From NCBI GenBank assembly GCA_025667525.1, contig CM046876.1, positions 529,458,538-529,522,537 on the forward strand: a stretch of DNA of 64,000 nucleotides. The letters run 5' to 3'. Under the pieces are notes generated by a model. That model made no database searches, had not been told where the DNA came from, and was given only the letters and a program-made list of their open reading frames with translations. Numbering within the stretch: position 1 is the first letter of the stretch; the number at the start of each line of letters is the position of its first letter. The position numbers and the translations under genes are program-made. Of this stretch, positions 35,173-50,039 are shown piece by piece. The stretch comes from Glebionis coronaria. Its lineage: Eukaryota > Streptophyta > Magnoliopsida > Asterales > Asteraceae.

Positions 35173-36684
35173 ATGCCGCCTAAATTAACGACTGATACTG
35201 TTAATACCATGATTGAGCAAGCTATCGCTAGAGTATTGGAAGCTGAACGTGCTGCGAGGAACCAAAAGACTGAGAATAGGAATGCTGCTGGTCAGGTTGG
35301 AGGGAATCTTGCAAATCCAGTTGCAGGTAATACTGATGAACCAACAGGAGGAAATGTTGCGGGACAAGTTGGAGGTAATGTTACTATTCAGCAGATTCAA
35401 AAGGAATGTTCTTATGCTAGTTTCATGAAATGTGGACCTACCTAGTTTCGTGGTACTGGTGGTGCTTTGGAATTAAGGAGGTGGATTGAGAAAATTGAAA
35501 GTACTTTTGAAATCAGTGGATGTTCAGAAGCTAGTAAGGTGAAATTTGCTGCAGCTACTTTTTAGGATGATGCATTAAGCTGGTGGAATAGTCAGGTAGC
35601 TACTGTGGGTTTGGTTAAAGTTAATGCTAGAACATGGACTCTGACCAAAGGACTGTTAACTGCTAAGTTTTGTCCTGAGGAAGAGTTAGGTCAGTTGGAG
35701 GATGAGTTGAGGCATTTGGTGCTGAGAAACAATGATATTTTGGCTTATACAAGGAGATACTTCTGATTTATGTTTGTTGTGTCCTGATGCTTTTACTGAC
35801 GATCGTAAGAAGATGAAGCAGTATATCAGAGGTTTTTGTAGCAATATCAAGGGAGAGACTACTTCGTCAAAACCCAAGTCTTTTGATGAAGCTGTTCAGA
35901 TGGCTCATGCTTTAATGGATGTAAAGCTGCAGGATCGAAAGGATAGTATTTCTGAAGGGAATAAGAGAAAGTGGGAAGCTACACACTCAAACCAAGGACA
36001 GAATCGTGGTGGTTCTCGTAATAACAATAACCAAGGACCAAATAGGAATCAGCAATATAATTTTAGGAGGAATGATGGTGTTCGTGTTGCCACTGGAAAT
36101 CAAGGTAACAAGGTGAATCCGAAGTGTGGTCGGTGTAATATGTATCATGTTGGAAATTGTCCACCTGCTTGCAACAAGTGTGGGAAGGACGAACATAAGA
36201 TGGCAGATTGTAGAAACAAGGGTGTGGCCACTGGAGCCAATGCTGTTAAGGTAGTTAACTGTTCTGGATGTGGAGGCCGTGGACATAATCAAGGGAACTA
36301 TCCGAGGGTTGGCATACGACAGGGTGGCAATGTTGCTGCTGTTGCTGCTGGGACTGCTGCTCCAGCCTATGTCGTGGGAGATGCCGACAAACCTCAAGGG
36401 CCGAATGTGGTGACTGGTACGTTCTTACTTGATGCTTGTTATGCTAGTGTGCTATTTGATTCTAGATCCGATAGAAGTTTCGTAGATGTTAGATTCAGTC
36501 AGCTATTGGATAGAGAACCAGTGAGATTGACAACTAGTTATAAGGTGGAGTTAGCTAATGGTAAGGTTGTAAGCACTAGTTCTATACTGAAAGGTTGTTC
36601 CTGGAAGTTAGGTAATAATGTGTTTAGTATTGATTTGATGCCCATAGAATTATGATCTTTTGACGTGATTGTCGGAATGAACTG
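35173..36684 (+). pseudogene. Gypsy A gag-protease, broken and interrupted
   Basis: A capsid and aspartic protease region. It starts MPPKLTTDTVNTMIEQAIAR, then a Gly/Asn-rich linker, then the retrotransposon gag core (FRGTGGALELRRWIEKIEST, DDALSWWNSQV). TAG codons at 35443 and about 35563 and a frameshift near 35758 kill it. From 35780 the frame continues with FTDDRKKMKQYIRGF, and then three knuckle-like blocks: CGRCNMYHVGNC, CNKCGKDEHKMADC (intact CCHC) and CSGCGGRGHNQGNY (last Cys lost). The protease is recognisable (GTFLLDACYASVLFDSRSDR), but its catalytic D-S-G reads D-S-R. A stop at 36653 precedes SFDVIVGMN. Coding sequence ends at 36684, where the family B LTR was inserted (candidate duplication aactg, 36680-36684). 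Confidence 0.9.
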
Positions 36685-39600
36685 TGTGACAATCCGTCAA
36701 TTTATGGTTGATATTTTATATTCAAGTATTAATTAAAAACATTATTTTAATGTTATATTATGAACTCACTCATTTTTGGGAAGAAATTTGAGTTTACATC
36801 TTAAAGTAGCATCGACTACGTCTAAACCGAAGGACTCTACGTTACGTGCTTACGTTTACATACACCATTTTTGGTGACAGTCTGACACTTCCGGAAATAA
36901 AATTTATCCTTGGATATTATTTTGGAATTTTAAATTTGTGTTTGTTCATAAACTCACAAATTTACGAGAAGAAATTAGAGCTTACGTGAATAATTTAACG
37001 TCTTTTACGATTAAACCAGAAACCCTAGGTTTAAGTATTTATGTTTGTGAACTCCGTTTTTGATGAGACAATTTTTATTAGATTCGTTTTGTGCCATTGA
37101 TTCATAATTTATAAAAACATTTTTCGTAAAATGACCCGAGGGCATGCAAATCGTGGAAACTAGAATCGAGAAGTACCCGTAAAATAATAGAGGTGAGACA
37201 AGTTCACACTTGCCCCACCCCTATACAAGTGGCGGCAAAAATAAGCCACCCCACTCCCTTGGTGGCAAAGCTTTACACTTCATATGGACACTTGTCCATA
37301 CAACTTTACCAACACAACTTAAGCTACAAAACTACTAAACACTAAACTAGCTACTCATAGTTCAACATGAAAAACAACTCAAATCCTCTCTTCTCTCCCC
37401 TTTTTGGCCGTCCACTATAGCACCACCACCACCATATCCATCAAAAATTCAACCACAAATCTTATGTATATGTTACATATGATGATAACCTATTGAAGAC
37501 ATGAAGATTGGAGGTGATCATAACCTATGAAAAAGGAGTTTTCATGAGGTTCAAGGGCTGATTTCATGGAGGTGTTCATCCATTTGAAGTACCCAAGAAG
37601 TTGTCTTGCTAAAGTTGAAGATTTGATAACAAGAACCAAGCCTTGTTCATCAAAAATCTCATCTTTTCATCATCTTGATTGGTATAGGGATCAATCTCTT
37701 CCTATCATCTTGTTATTTTGAATATGTAATCTTGTATTTTCTTCATTTATGTATCTGTATACGATGATATATGATGATCAAAATATTATGTGGGGATCTT
37801 GTGTTGATAAACTTGGTTAAAAAGATTAAAAGCTGCATGAAAAGATGATGAAATCATGAGTAAAATAATAGACTGTATAAAACAGTAAAGAACCATATGA
37901 TAACTTGTTAAAATGACTTGGATAATTTAATATAAAGTAAGTTATGTGATTTTACATATGTGAGAGTTGTCCACTCAATGGAATCCATAAAATGAGTGAG
38001 ATATGATCAAAACATTATTGAAGTTCAAATCTGTATAGTCTGTTTTGGACGAACTGTTAGAGACATTTAGAGGTTGATTGAGCAGTAGATAAAAGAGAGT
38101 TAATTGTAGCACATATCATCTAATTTGTGCTGCCCAAAAATGAGCTTCTATCTCCTTGTAGAACTCAAGTTATGGTAAAAATGGTGAAAGTGAGTTTCAT
38201 AATCAGATTTGGAAAATAAAAGTATATATTATAAAATTAGCACTCAAGCAAAGCTAATATAAAATACATACCTAAAACCCACTAACTTATATAATACTTA
38301 TAAATAAGTATATACATTGATATGTAAATGGGTCATTTTATAAAAATGGCAATTTGATGTGTTTTATAAGTTATAAAACTATATACATAAGTTTTACGTC
38401 TTTTCGGCTAAAACTGAAAGATTAACGTTTTCGTCAGTTAAAACTTAGACGGTAGGACCCGTCTAATGTAAACTTTTTATAACCCATATAATGATGTATA
38501 AGTACATATGACAAGTAAAAACCGATAAAACCCGAGCTTTATAACATATGGACATTAACGGGCCAAAGTAGCCTTATTGGACTATTAACCTAACAAGTTT
38601 GGCTAAACACTAATGGACTTACTCATTAGGCTTAACCCACTTGGGCTCAACATATGAGTAAAGGCCTGATAAAAAAAAGAGTATAAATAGACTAATATAA
38701 AGAATTGAACTTTTATGGGCTTTTAATGGGCTTATTGGGCCTTAATATGGAATTGGATTGAAACTAGTGTAACAAGTCAAAAATTTGACTAACACATAAC
38801 ACTATAATGTGTATGAAGAGATAAAATACACTTGATCATCATCATACTTATGATATCATCATATATACATAGCCATTGTTTTTATAAAGTCATTGGACAA
38901 GAGTCTAAGACGAGTATTATATGTCTAGGTTTCCGTGATTTAAGCACGTACCGTACATCCAAATCGCCGATAACCCGCCTTTCCCAGTCAACGTGAGTTC
39001 ATAGCCTCACACTCTTCTAAATGTTTTATGAAATGTTTTATAAACCCGCGAGGGAGATAACGTGTTCGTTTTAATTAAATAAGACACCAGTTGTCCCGAC
39101 TGTTTGCTTATTGATTTGGACCCGAATGATTATATGACCTGATGAATGAAATTAGATGGATCGTTATTAGTTGGGTTATGTCACTAAAAGTCCCATTAGC
39201 ATAAATTGTGAACTACCGGGATTTGGTAGACGCTTATGCATATAATAGTACTATTTGGGGAAGATCACCCCAGTTCGCGCCTTGACGGTTGATCCCTGTC
39301 GTGCCAAATTGATTGGTAAGCGAATTTATGTATGAGAAGATTTATATAAGCGTGATTATTGTGACGACGCGCTATTTTAGATGGGCAAATGAATTTCGGG
39401 TTAGCTACCCGTTGTTTGTTATAGTAAGGTAGCAATGTCATGCGGCTCGTAATAATCCAATATTGAAACTACTGATGTACGAATTGAATTATAATATATT
39501 ACCTGACTAGCAATACGGGGTCTTATTATTGATATTGTGTTCGTGTTTTAGTTTTACATAACCATTTTCGTATAAGGTTTTTATTAAACTTCATACAACG

Positions 39601-40116
39601 TTATAAAACGTATTGTATGATGTTTTTACGACAATGGTTCGTATAATGGTTTTGAAGGCAAAAGCCTATATTATGATTTATGACAAAGATTTGTATAAAA
39701 TGTCTTTGGACTATTTTATGGCCTACGACAAGGAATTGTATAAAATGATTTTCGGTAACAATTATATATACCGATGATATATTAATGGTTTTTATTAAAC
39801 TCTATGAATTTACTCGGCGTTTTCGCTGACCGTTTCTTTTAACATGTTTTATCTCAGGTACTTGAAGGTAATTCTCGGGAAGACGACAAGAATTTATGGC
39901 CCGCACTTAAATAACAATTTCCATTCAAATATTTTGTAAAATTGTATGAAATACTATGACTTGGGACCTATGTAAATTTGATATTCATGAATGGAAAATG
40001 CTTTATTATTAAACGACGCAATTTTAAGCGTTGTCTATGATTTGAGTATTGTGCTATCCCGTAACACCAACGACTCTTCCGTTGAACTAAAGTATGAATA
40101 TTTGGGGCGTGTTACA
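36685..40116 (+). repeat. Family B copy 2, 5' LTR, long form (3.4 kb)
   Basis: It starts TGTGACAATCCGTCAATTTA and ends GGGGCGTGTTACA. It matches 60870 onward in direct orientation and 951-4371 in reverse complement. No coding frame. Confidence 0.95.
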
Positions 40117-40119
40117 GTT

Positions 40120-40131
40120 TGGTACCAAAGC
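40120..40131 (+). other. Primer-binding site, family B copy 2
   Basis: TGGTACCAAAGC, three bases after the LTR end; 9 of 12 to the initiator-methionine site. The inner copy has the better-preserved TGGTACCAGAGC. Confidence 0.75.
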
Positions 40132-40293
40132 TCTCGTTATAGAGAACGAAAGATTTTTAAAACCAAGGTTTTGAATAACACATTTCAAAATCTTTTAACT
40201 ATAAACATTTTTCTCAAAATTTCTAAAAATCTTTTGACTATAACGGTGCCGAAGAATTCTCGAGTTACCGACAAGTGAGACTGAGAAGTGTTA

Positions 40294-40556
<263 letters not shown>

Positions 40557-40599
40557 CTTCGATTACATATATATGTTGTAATTTGATTACATGATTGTT

Positions 40600-41947
40600 T
40601 GATGATTATTTTAATACTTATATGAGGTATTTATACGACGTAGATTGTCACAAGAAACCCTAACTTCCCTAGCAAATCAACCGAAGCTATTCCTATAGGA
40701 ATTCTAGCTATTCCAGATCTAAACCAAGTGGTGGATATTTATGATCCCGACAAAATGGTTGATATTCGTAGAAATGTTGGTATTAGTTGATTATGATATT
40801 AAAGAATAATTGGCGAGATTAAATATGATATCGATATCATGACGATCTTTCCTTATAGAGTGGAGTTTAACGAAACCTTACCACTTGGAAAGGTGTCATC
40901 TGATTCGCTGTCATCCAATTCTTAAATTTGAAATCGAAGAGGTGAATGTTGCACTTAAGGCTGTCATTGGAGCCTTTACCCAAAAGCCTCATGCCACTTG
41001 CACCTTTCCGAGAAGTCTAATTGAATGCGTGAGTCATTTCATACTAGTGACTCATTTGATAACTATTGATTGTAAGAGCTATAGGATTGGAATTAAGTGT
41101 TGTTCATATCGAGCTTTTATTTCCCTTTCAAGGTCTAAGAATAAGGTTGAAAGTATTGGAGAATGAGGTAGGATATCGCATTGAGTATAAGTTGGTTGAA
41201 ACTTGAATAAAGTCAAATTTAACTCGTATGGAATACGAGATTGTTAAGAGGAAGTTGTTAAGTCATGTGATTGAATTATAAGGTTTTAAATGATTGTTGG
41301 TTCGTGTTAACGGTTGTTCCTAGGATATTTTCCAATGACGAGGATGCCCAGTGTCCAAGAAATAAATTGAAGAAATCTTCTTCTGAATTAGGACCGATGG
41401 ATCTTTCAGGATCGGTGGGACACCTAATGACTCTTGTAGATTTGTATCCATTGTGGTATCTTTTAAAATCCCAAACTTAACTGAGACATCAGTTGGTAGG
41501 ATGAGTCCTTGGAATTGTATGACATGGCAACACGTAATGTGTTACGATACAATTTTTGACTTGTTTGTGATTAATGAAAGGACTACCTTTCATTGCTAAA
41601 TCTTACATGTATCTATGTTATCTATCTTTTATTGCTTCATCCTAATGTTCGCATTAGTGATGCAACCATTGAACAAGTACTCATCTCGATTTGAGTTACG
41701 TTGTGGATTATTCTTTTTGAGTGCCATCGAGGTCATGAACCTCATGATTAATTGGCTAAGCTCATTTCCTATCATGTTGTAGTTAGTTCTTGGTGAACAA
41801 CTTTTCATCTCTCTTTTGCAGATCACTCATTGTTTTTATAAGATAAAACAGTATCCCTTGAGAAAAATTGAATTTTCATCACCGTAAGGATTATTTAAAG
41901 TGAGATTTAAAAGTAATCGTTATCGAAATAAAGTTGTTTATGAAACA
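40600..41947 (+). pseudogene. Family B copy 2, first internal part (expected gag position)
   Basis: This segment is conserved among the three copies (1-540 minus; 47930-49310 minus), and occupies the position where gag should lie. I cannot recognise a capsid core or a zinc knuckle in any frame, and stop codons are frequent. One suggestive run on the plus strand (IPIGILAIPDLNQVVDIYDP, near 40690) lacks a clear family match. It ends at the insertion site of the inner copy, where the first copy of the AAACA target duplication occupies 41943-41947. It may be a gag too eroded to identify, or unrelated leader sequence. Confidence 0.45.
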
Positions 41948-44152
41948 TGTAAAACCCCCAAATTTACACAATTCAATACAGCGGAAGAGTCGTTGGTGTT
42001 ACGGGATAGCACATTACTCACATCATAGACAACGCATAAAAATCACGTCGTTTATTAATAAAGCATTTTCAGTCATAAATAATAAATTTACATAGGTCCC
42101 AAGTCATAGTAATTCATACAAGTTTTACAAAGCATTTAAATGGAAATTATTATTTAGGTGCGGGCCATGAATTCTTGTTGTCTTCCCGAGAATTACCTTC
42201 AAGTACCTGAGATAAAACATGTTAAAAGAAAAGGTCAGCGATCACGCCGAGTGAATTCATAGAGTTTAATCAAACCATTAATATATCATCGGTATATAAT
42301 TATTACCAACAATCATTTTTGTACAAATCATTGTAATAGGCCATAAAATAGCCAAAGTCATTTTATACAAATCCTTGTCAAAAATCATCATATAGGGTTT
42401 TGCCTTAAAAATCATTATACGAACCATTGTCGTAAAAACATCATACAATACGTTTTATAACGTTGTATAGAGGTAAATAAAAACCATTATATGAATATGG
42501 TTATATAAAACCAAAACACGAACATAATATCAATAATAAGACCCCGTATTGCTAGTCAGACAATATATCGTAATTCGGTGCGTATAGTAGTATTTCGTTA
42601 ATTGTATTATTATAAGCCGCATGACATTGTTACCTTACTACAACAAACAACGGGTAGCTAGCCCGAAACTCAATATGCCCATCTAAATTAGCGTGTCGTC
42701 ACAAAGATCACGCTATGGAAATATTCTCATACATAAATTCGCATACCAATCAATGTGGCACGACGGGGATCAACCGTCAAGGCGCGAACTGGGGTGGTCG
42801 TCCCTGAATAGTACTATTATATGCATAAGCGTCTACCAGATCCTGGTAGTTCACAATTCATGCTAATGGGACTTTTAGTGACATAACCTAACTTTAATAA
42901 TCCATTTCATTTCATCTATCGGGTCATTTAATCATTCATCAGGTCATACAATCATTCGGGTCCAAATGAATAAACAATCAATCGGGACAAATGGTGTCCT
43001 ATTTTTATCAAAACTAACATGTTATCTCCCTCGCGGGTTTATAAAACATTTCATAAAAACATTTAAAAGAGTGCGAGGCTATGAACTCACGTTCATGTGG
43101 GAGAGCGGGTTATCGGCAATTCGGATGTACGGTACGTGCTTCAATCACGGAAACCACCAAGATTGTGTAGGTATTCATCAAGGCTTGGATTTTTGATGGA
43201 AGAACTTGTGATTGATCAACACCAATCTTCATAGCCACCAATACTTGTAAACTTCATGTAGAAATCAGCCCTTGAACATCACCAAGTCTTCTCCTTGGAT
43301 GTTAAAATCACCACCAATCAATAGAGCTTTAAGAGGGCTTCATCATATGTGTGAATAACACATGATTTCATGGTTAAAATTGATCAAATGAGGGTGTTTT
43401 AGGGTGATGGTGGACGAATTTAGAGAGAGAGAGGAAGGGAGGATGAGTGGTTTTGCATGTAAGAGTTCAGTGGAAAATGGTATGTGTGAAGTAGTTTGAA
43501 TGGTTTTGTGAAATGTTAGCTTACATGTTAAGCTTAAGCTTAACATGTGTTAGCTTTCTAGCTAAAAGGGTGCCACATCAAGAGATGTGGTGTCCTCTTT
43601 TGGGCCGTCCCTTTTAGTGGGGTGGGATAAACTTGTTTTGTCCCATCCCGCTAATTTACGGGTATTCCTCGATTCTAGTTTCCTCGATTTACGTGTTCTC
43701 GGGTCGTTTTACGAAAAACGTTTTTATAAATTATGAATCAACGGTACAAAAATAATCTAATAAAAATTGTCTCATCAAAAACGGAGTTCGAAAACATAAA
43801 TACGTTATCCCAAGGTTTCCGGTTTAGTCGTAAAGGACGTTAAATTATAATCGTAAGTCCTAATCTCTTCTCGTAAATTTGTGAGTTTATGAACCAACAC
43901 AAATTTAAAACTCCAAAATGATATGCACGGATAAATTTATTTTCTGAAATGTCGGACTGTCACCAAAGACGGTGTATGTAAACGTGAGCACGTAACGTAG
44001 AATCCTCCGGTTTAGACGTAGTCGATGCTACTTCAAGACGTAAATCCAAATTTCTTCCCAGAAATGGGTGAGTTCATAATATAACATTAAAATAATGTTT
44101 TTAAATAATAGTTGAGAATAAAATATCAACCATAAATTGACGGATTGTCACA
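41948..44152 (-). repeat. Family B copy 3, 3' LTR, short form (2.2 kb)
   Basis: Plus strand TGTAAAACCCCC to GGATTGTCACA. It lacks about 1.27 kb relative to the long-form LTRs, the gap starting after cacggaaacc at 43158. Confidence 0.95.
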
Positions 44153-44175
44153 GAATTTTCCCCTAAACATGATTT
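44153..44175 (-). other. Polypurine tract of family B copy 3
   Basis: The minus strand reads GTTTAGGGGAAAATTC directly before the 3' LTR; the outer copy has TTTAGGGGTAAATGT at the equivalent place (60855-60869). Confidence 0.65.
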
Positions 44176-44989
44176 TTTCCTCAAAGATCATTTTATCTTA
44201 CTACTCGCTTCTTATAGAGTTAAGGCCATGTAGGTATTTCCTCCACATTCGGTCTTTTCTCACAAGTGTAATCCATTACAATACGCGAGTTTCATTAAAC
44301 ATAACTACGGGAATAAGATCAGGCTTATTGTTGACTTACTTTCTCTATCCATGATGTTCACGGGTTTTTGATGAATGCAACTTTCCGCCGATCTAAACTT
44401 CATCAAGAAGTGATCAGATTCTCACTTGATAGACATTTTATCACGTTATATACGAAACATAATTCACGCAGCTCTTGAAGTCCTAGGGTAGATCAAGCTT
44501 ATATGCCTTTCAAATCAATCTTTTACATCATCTCAATGGTCCCATACAATAGGGACTTAATTCCCATGATCCTTCAGATCTTCAATTCACCTTTCTATGG
44601 TGAAATTTTTTGGCATAACTTTGCTACCCATCTGGCACTTCAAGATCTACATTTCATATTCACATAACCTCCTGCCCACTACCGGCAGTCAATAATCAGA
44701 TCCTAATTTCAAAAACCATTTCAGGTCTCGCGGGTCGAGTATTTTGTAAGGTTAGGTTCGCCATCATAGGAAACCTTAAACCTAAAAGACATGTCCAACT
44801 CACAATGGGTGTATGTTGGGTGTCTTCATCCCAAATCCTGCTTACAGATGCCCTAATATATAAATCTTAACAAGATTCAATCTCGATCCTAACACGATAA
44901 TTATCAATGATAATCTCTCCAAAGGAAAACGATTTTACAGTTTATTACCAAAGGTCAATCATTCAAACATAGAACAACACTTATAGTAT

Positions 44990-47200
44990 TTTGTATCGTT
45001 ACTTTACCTCGTCCCTTCGATTGGGGTGGTACACAGTACTCTCATCAAGATTCGTTCTCAATGACTTCTGAGCAAATCTCTAGAAATTCGATGCGAAGCG
45101 AGGATCTTGATAGAGATGATCGATACAGGCACACCATGTTTACACAACTCCTTTAAATACAAAAGAGTCAATTTCTTCATCAAGAATTTATCATTATCAG
45201 AAATGATATTAGTAGATTTGGTCAGTCTGTCGACGATGACTCAAATCGAATCAAATTCAGATGATGACCTTTGCAATAGTTAGACGCTTACTAATGTATG
45301 AGGCGATGTCTGCCTTCATAATTTGCCATTAGTACAACTTCTTCAAATAAGATACATTTAGTCAGAAATGACATGAATAGAACACTTAATCTTACGAGAT
45401 TTCAATATGACTAAATCTCAAAATCCTCTATATTCAGGCAACCACAAGCGGCCTTTTATACATTGAACACTATCGGCTCTTATTACTAATGGTTCACATT
45501 AGCCGCGAACCCCCTTTTATTATTTATATTATCCTTCTTTTCAAGCATCGGCTATTTTAAATTGTTCGACAATTTATTTTGCACAGTCATTATTAAGGAA
45601 CATGTCCTAATTGGTTCTTTATCCTTTCTATATTATGTGTCAGTATCTACATTCATCTTCCTGATGAAATACTTATCATGATCACAATTCACTCAGTAAT
45701 TTCTACACATTTTCTAAGTTTTAGTCTCGTCCCAACTATTATTTTTATCAGTTTTGCTCAATCCGACGTTTAAAGAGTCGATAAGTAATACAAGTAATTA
45801 AATATTAAATATTTAAATTTTTATGAAACGTAAACGTAAAATTTTAAATTTCCTAGTTCGACCAATTATATAAAAATGTTCAAAATAATTTGAATTTAAT
45901 TAACAAGATTTTTGTTGATTTATCGAAAATAATTAATAAGATTCGTAAATGTTTGAAAAAATCTTTGGTCAAAATTTTCTTAGTTGAAAAGCAAAAAGTG
46001 TCGTTTCAAATTTCAAGTCATGGTTTAAAGGGTTTCCTCAATCCCTCTTAGGTTGTGTTGAGGTATACACGAACATTTACCCCTAAACAGGAGTTTAGTT
46101 AAATGTTCTGGGTATAAGCGAATAATCTCTCAAAAGTTCTTTTCGATAAAACATTTATCAAAACACATTTGCACTTTCTTTTTGGTAAAACCTAAAGTCC
46201 TAAAAGGGCTCTAAATTTTTGAAGAGTCAATATAGATTCCATTATCTTATTAATCACACGGTCAAATAATGTAAAGGATTAAGTCTTTAATCACATGTTA
46301 AATACTCAAGGTACAAGTTTTCATTGTTCGGCCAATTTAGGGCAGTCTATAACTAATTATTAACTCATTCTTATTCATATAAACAAACAGATGGTCCTTA
46401 ATGATCACAAACATGAATTTATCAATTTACAGCCTACACACGTGATTCACCCAATTTATGAATGCTACATGAGTATTAGTCAATCCAAACGTCATCACGT
46501 GAAACTTATAATGTTTATTACAAGTTCTGGATGTAGTGATTGGAATAGATAATCTTTTTCGTGGACGCGAAGTTGATGATAACCATGCCGTGGATCAAAT
46601 TTTTAGAACATACGCGAGAACCTTGTAAATGATCGAACAATCCATCATCTTGGGTAGTGGATATAGATTTTAATCGTCAATTTACTTAGTTCACAGTAAT
46701 TTAATAAATATAAGTAATGATAATACCATAGCTCTTCATAATGACGAGCTCGGTAGAATAAAAGCTTTCTCCGACAACTCTCTCAGTTGTACGGTAATTC
46801 TTTTAATTTAGATGGTGCTAACGTACAGTGCACAAGCCACAGGTGCAGCACCGGGAATATAATCAATACCAATTTCAACTTGCCTTAATGGCGAAATTCT
46901 AGGTAATTCACCAATAAATACCTCCTAAAACAGAAACATCTTTTAATAAATTCATATTAGGTTCTTTCTAGATTATAATATCTATGACTAATTCACAACC
47001 ATTCATGGTAAAATTTCAAGTCTAAATGCAGGATATGGTCATCCATCAAGAATTATTTAGATCACTTTTGATAATCAACATCTTATTATTTAGGGGAATT
47101 CTATTCGGGTTCCCATCAATTAAGACAATGTCATCATGTCATAATCAATCAATCCACTCTACTGGCATTACCAACTTTTCAGTTTTATTGCCGTCGATAA
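44990..47200 (-). pseudogene. Family B copy 3, degenerate pol (protease end, reverse transcriptase, integrase)
   Basis: The minus-strand counterpart of the outer copy's pol. Near 46920-46850 it reads EVFIGELPRISPLRQVEIGI and DYIPGAAPVACALY, the start of the Ty3/Gypsy reverse transcriptase. Near 46600-46440 come GYHQLRVHEKDYLFQ and HYKFHVMTFGLTNTHVAFIN. Integrase homology follows near 45310-44990. It is full of stops and shifts. Several lesions are identical to those of the outer copy: a TGA in the SSPWGAP region near 46740, loss of the following lysine-rich segment, and a shift at the PRIDDLF motif near 46650. Order RT before integrase is diagnostic of Gypsy. Confidence 0.8.
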
Positions 47201-47929
47201 GATGTGAAATTCTCAAAATACTAATAATAACTCATAATCCTTCACAAATTCAAGGATATATGGAGACATAACTAACCTTAAAAGAGTAAGGTCAACGCAT
47301 AATCTACGCGAGAGAATTTCAAATCAGATATAGACGAAAACATTTAACGAATATGAATATATCCTATGTTTTCATAATTTGAGTACGCATTCGAAAGCTC
47401 CTCGGATCGCTACCCAGGTCATTCAAATGAAATCTAATCAAAATAAATGATAGGAACGTCGATACATCCAGTCGGGTGTCAACACTCGGTAATCAAATAC
47501 TTTTTCTAAGAATCTCACTACGGGAGAATTGGACAAGAAAGAATTGTCAATTGTCAAATAAGACAATTTCCACAGATGAGTAAATTCGACTCAGAAGAAT
47601 AGATGCTACAGGCACATATGTAGGTGTCACTATCCATATGTCCCTAATTTTCACTTCTTGCAGATCTCATAAAATTTAATCTTTCACAATCTTTAAAGAA
47701 AATGTAGTGTTTATTAATCAGTTTTATGGTGACTACTAATCAACCTTGCATGTTCCCTTCCAAATTGTATGTAGGCGCGCAACTATATACAATTTCAAGA
47801 TTAACGATGCAATACTCAGTTCGTCAAAATTTTATCATCATGTTTATAATAAAAACATTTTCATGCTTAATTCTTAAATAAGAATCAAAAATAATTTACA
47901 AAGATTTTCTTTGTTATGAAAACAATTAA

Positions 47930-49310
47930 GTTTTCCAAGGTATTTCATAAACAACTTCATTTCGATAACTATTATTTATAAATCTCACTTTGAATAATCC
48001 TTATAGTGATGAAAATTCAATTTTTCTCAAGGGATACTGTTTTATCTTATAAAAACAATGAGTGATCTGCAAAGGAGTGATGAAAAGTTGTTCACTAAGA
48101 ACTAACTACAATATAATAGGAAATGAGCTTAGCCAAATAATCATGAGGTTCATGACCTCGATGGCACTCAAAAAGAACAATCCACAACGTAACTCAATTC
48201 GAGATGAGTACTTGTTCAATGGTTTCATTACTAATGCGAACATTTGGAATAAGCAAGAAAAGATAGATAACATCGATACATGTAGAATTTAGCAATCAAA
48301 TGTAGTCTTTTCATTAATCACAAACAAGTCAAAATTGTACCGTAACACATTACCTGTCACTATGTCATACAATTCCAAGAACTCATCCTACCAACTGATG
48401 TCTCAGTTAAGTTAGGGATTATTTTTTAAAGATACCACAATGAATACTAATCTACAAGAGTCATTAGGTGTTCCACATGTCCCAGAAGATCCATCAGTGT
48501 CAATTCAGAAGAAGATTCTTCAATTTATTTCTTGGACACTGGGCATCCTCATCATTGGACAATGGCCTAGGAACAACCCTTAACACGAACCTACAATCAT
48601 TTAAAACCTTATAATCCAATCACAGAACTTAACGAATTCCTCTTAACAATCTTATATTCCATTTAAGTTAAATTTTACTTCATTCAAGTTTTAATCAACT
48701 TATACTCAATTCGATATCCTACCTCATTCTCCAATACTTTCAACCTTATTATTAGACCTTCAAAGTTCAATAAAAGCTCGATATGAACAACACTTAATTT
48801 CCAATCCTATAGCTCTTACAACAATAGTTATCAAATGAGTCATTAGTATGAAATGACTCACACATTCAATTAGACTTCTCGGAAAGGTACTAGTGGCATG
48901 AGGCTTTTGGGTAATGGTTCCATTGACAGCCTCAAGTGCAACATTCACCCTTTCGATTTCAATTTAAGAATTGGGTGACAACGAATCAGATGACACCTTT
49001 CCAGGTGGTAACATTTTGTCAAGCTCCACTCTATAAGAAAAGATTATCATGACATCGATATCAAATATAATCTCGCTAATTCTTCTTTAATATCACAATC
49101 AACTAATATCAACATTTCTACGAATATTAACTATTTTGTTGGGATCATAAATATCCGCAACTTGGTTTAGATCAAGAATAGCTAGAATTTCTACGGGAAT
49201 AGCTTCGATTAATTTACTAGAGGATTTAGGGTTCCTTGTGACAATCTACGTCGTATAAATACCTCGTACAAAAATATTAAAATAATCATCAAACAATCAT
49301 GTAATCAAAT
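47930..49310 (-). pseudogene. Family B copy 3, first internal part (expected gag position)
   Basis: Reverse-complement counterpart of 40600-41947 with the same overall order. No gag domain could be recognised; many stops. Confidence 0.45.
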
Positions 49311-49312
49311 TA

Positions 49313-49534
<222 letters not shown>

Positions 49535-50039
49535 GTACATTATATATAAGAGGAGGGATATGCCACATAAGCATGTTATAAATCCACGTCAGCATTCCTT
49601 CGGTCCGTGATCATCAGTCGGGTCATGTCCTATACCCGGCTTATATTCAACCGAAATCTTTCCCTTCCAAAACCCTAATCAGTAACCCTTGATCGCCACA
49701 CCAATGGATCAACAAATCAATCAGTAACCCTTGCATCAAATCCATATCTCATCATACCAGTTAAATCAATTAACAAGATGAAGATTTGGATTAAGGTTTT
49801 TGATAAAATTATTGAATCTATAATTAATTTCAACAAAGTTTGTTAATTTTTTAATTCAATTACATAATCTTTGTTTAAAAATTGTGTTCTAGGTTATAAT
49901 AATGCACATGTATTCATCATTCATCATCCTCAATGATGCATTCGGCCACAAAAGAATAAAAGAGCAAAGAACCAAGGAAATCAGGATCATTGGCGAACAC
50001 AAAGCAGGGCATGATCCTTATCTTTGATTTAGTGTCAGT

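Larger units (their letters stand above)
18151..36684 (+). mobile_element. Gypsy A: Ty3/Gypsy element, 5' LTR to protease, with three insertions
   Basis: The plus-strand order is LTR part 1 (18151-19976), Athila insertion, LTR part 2 (29562-30351), primer-binding site (30355-30366), leader, CACTA insertion (30616-33798), leader open frame (33933-34776), gag-protease (35173-36684), then interruption by family B. Removing the Athila and CACTA elements restores an LTR of about 2.6 kb and a leader to gag distance of about 1.6 kb. The remaining pol and the 3' LTR lie outside the window. Gag and protease motifs resemble the Tekay/Del-like group; that clade is inference because reverse transcriptase is not available. 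Confidence 0.85.

Noticed and set aside
43343..43546. A 67-codon minus-strand frame repeated at 56327-56530
   Set aside because: The repetition is explained by the two LTRs of family B copy 3; no protein motif is visible.
41948..44152. A solo LTR of family B
   Set aside because: Its partner LTR at 54936-57136 and the shared AAACA duplication show it is the 3' LTR of a complete element.
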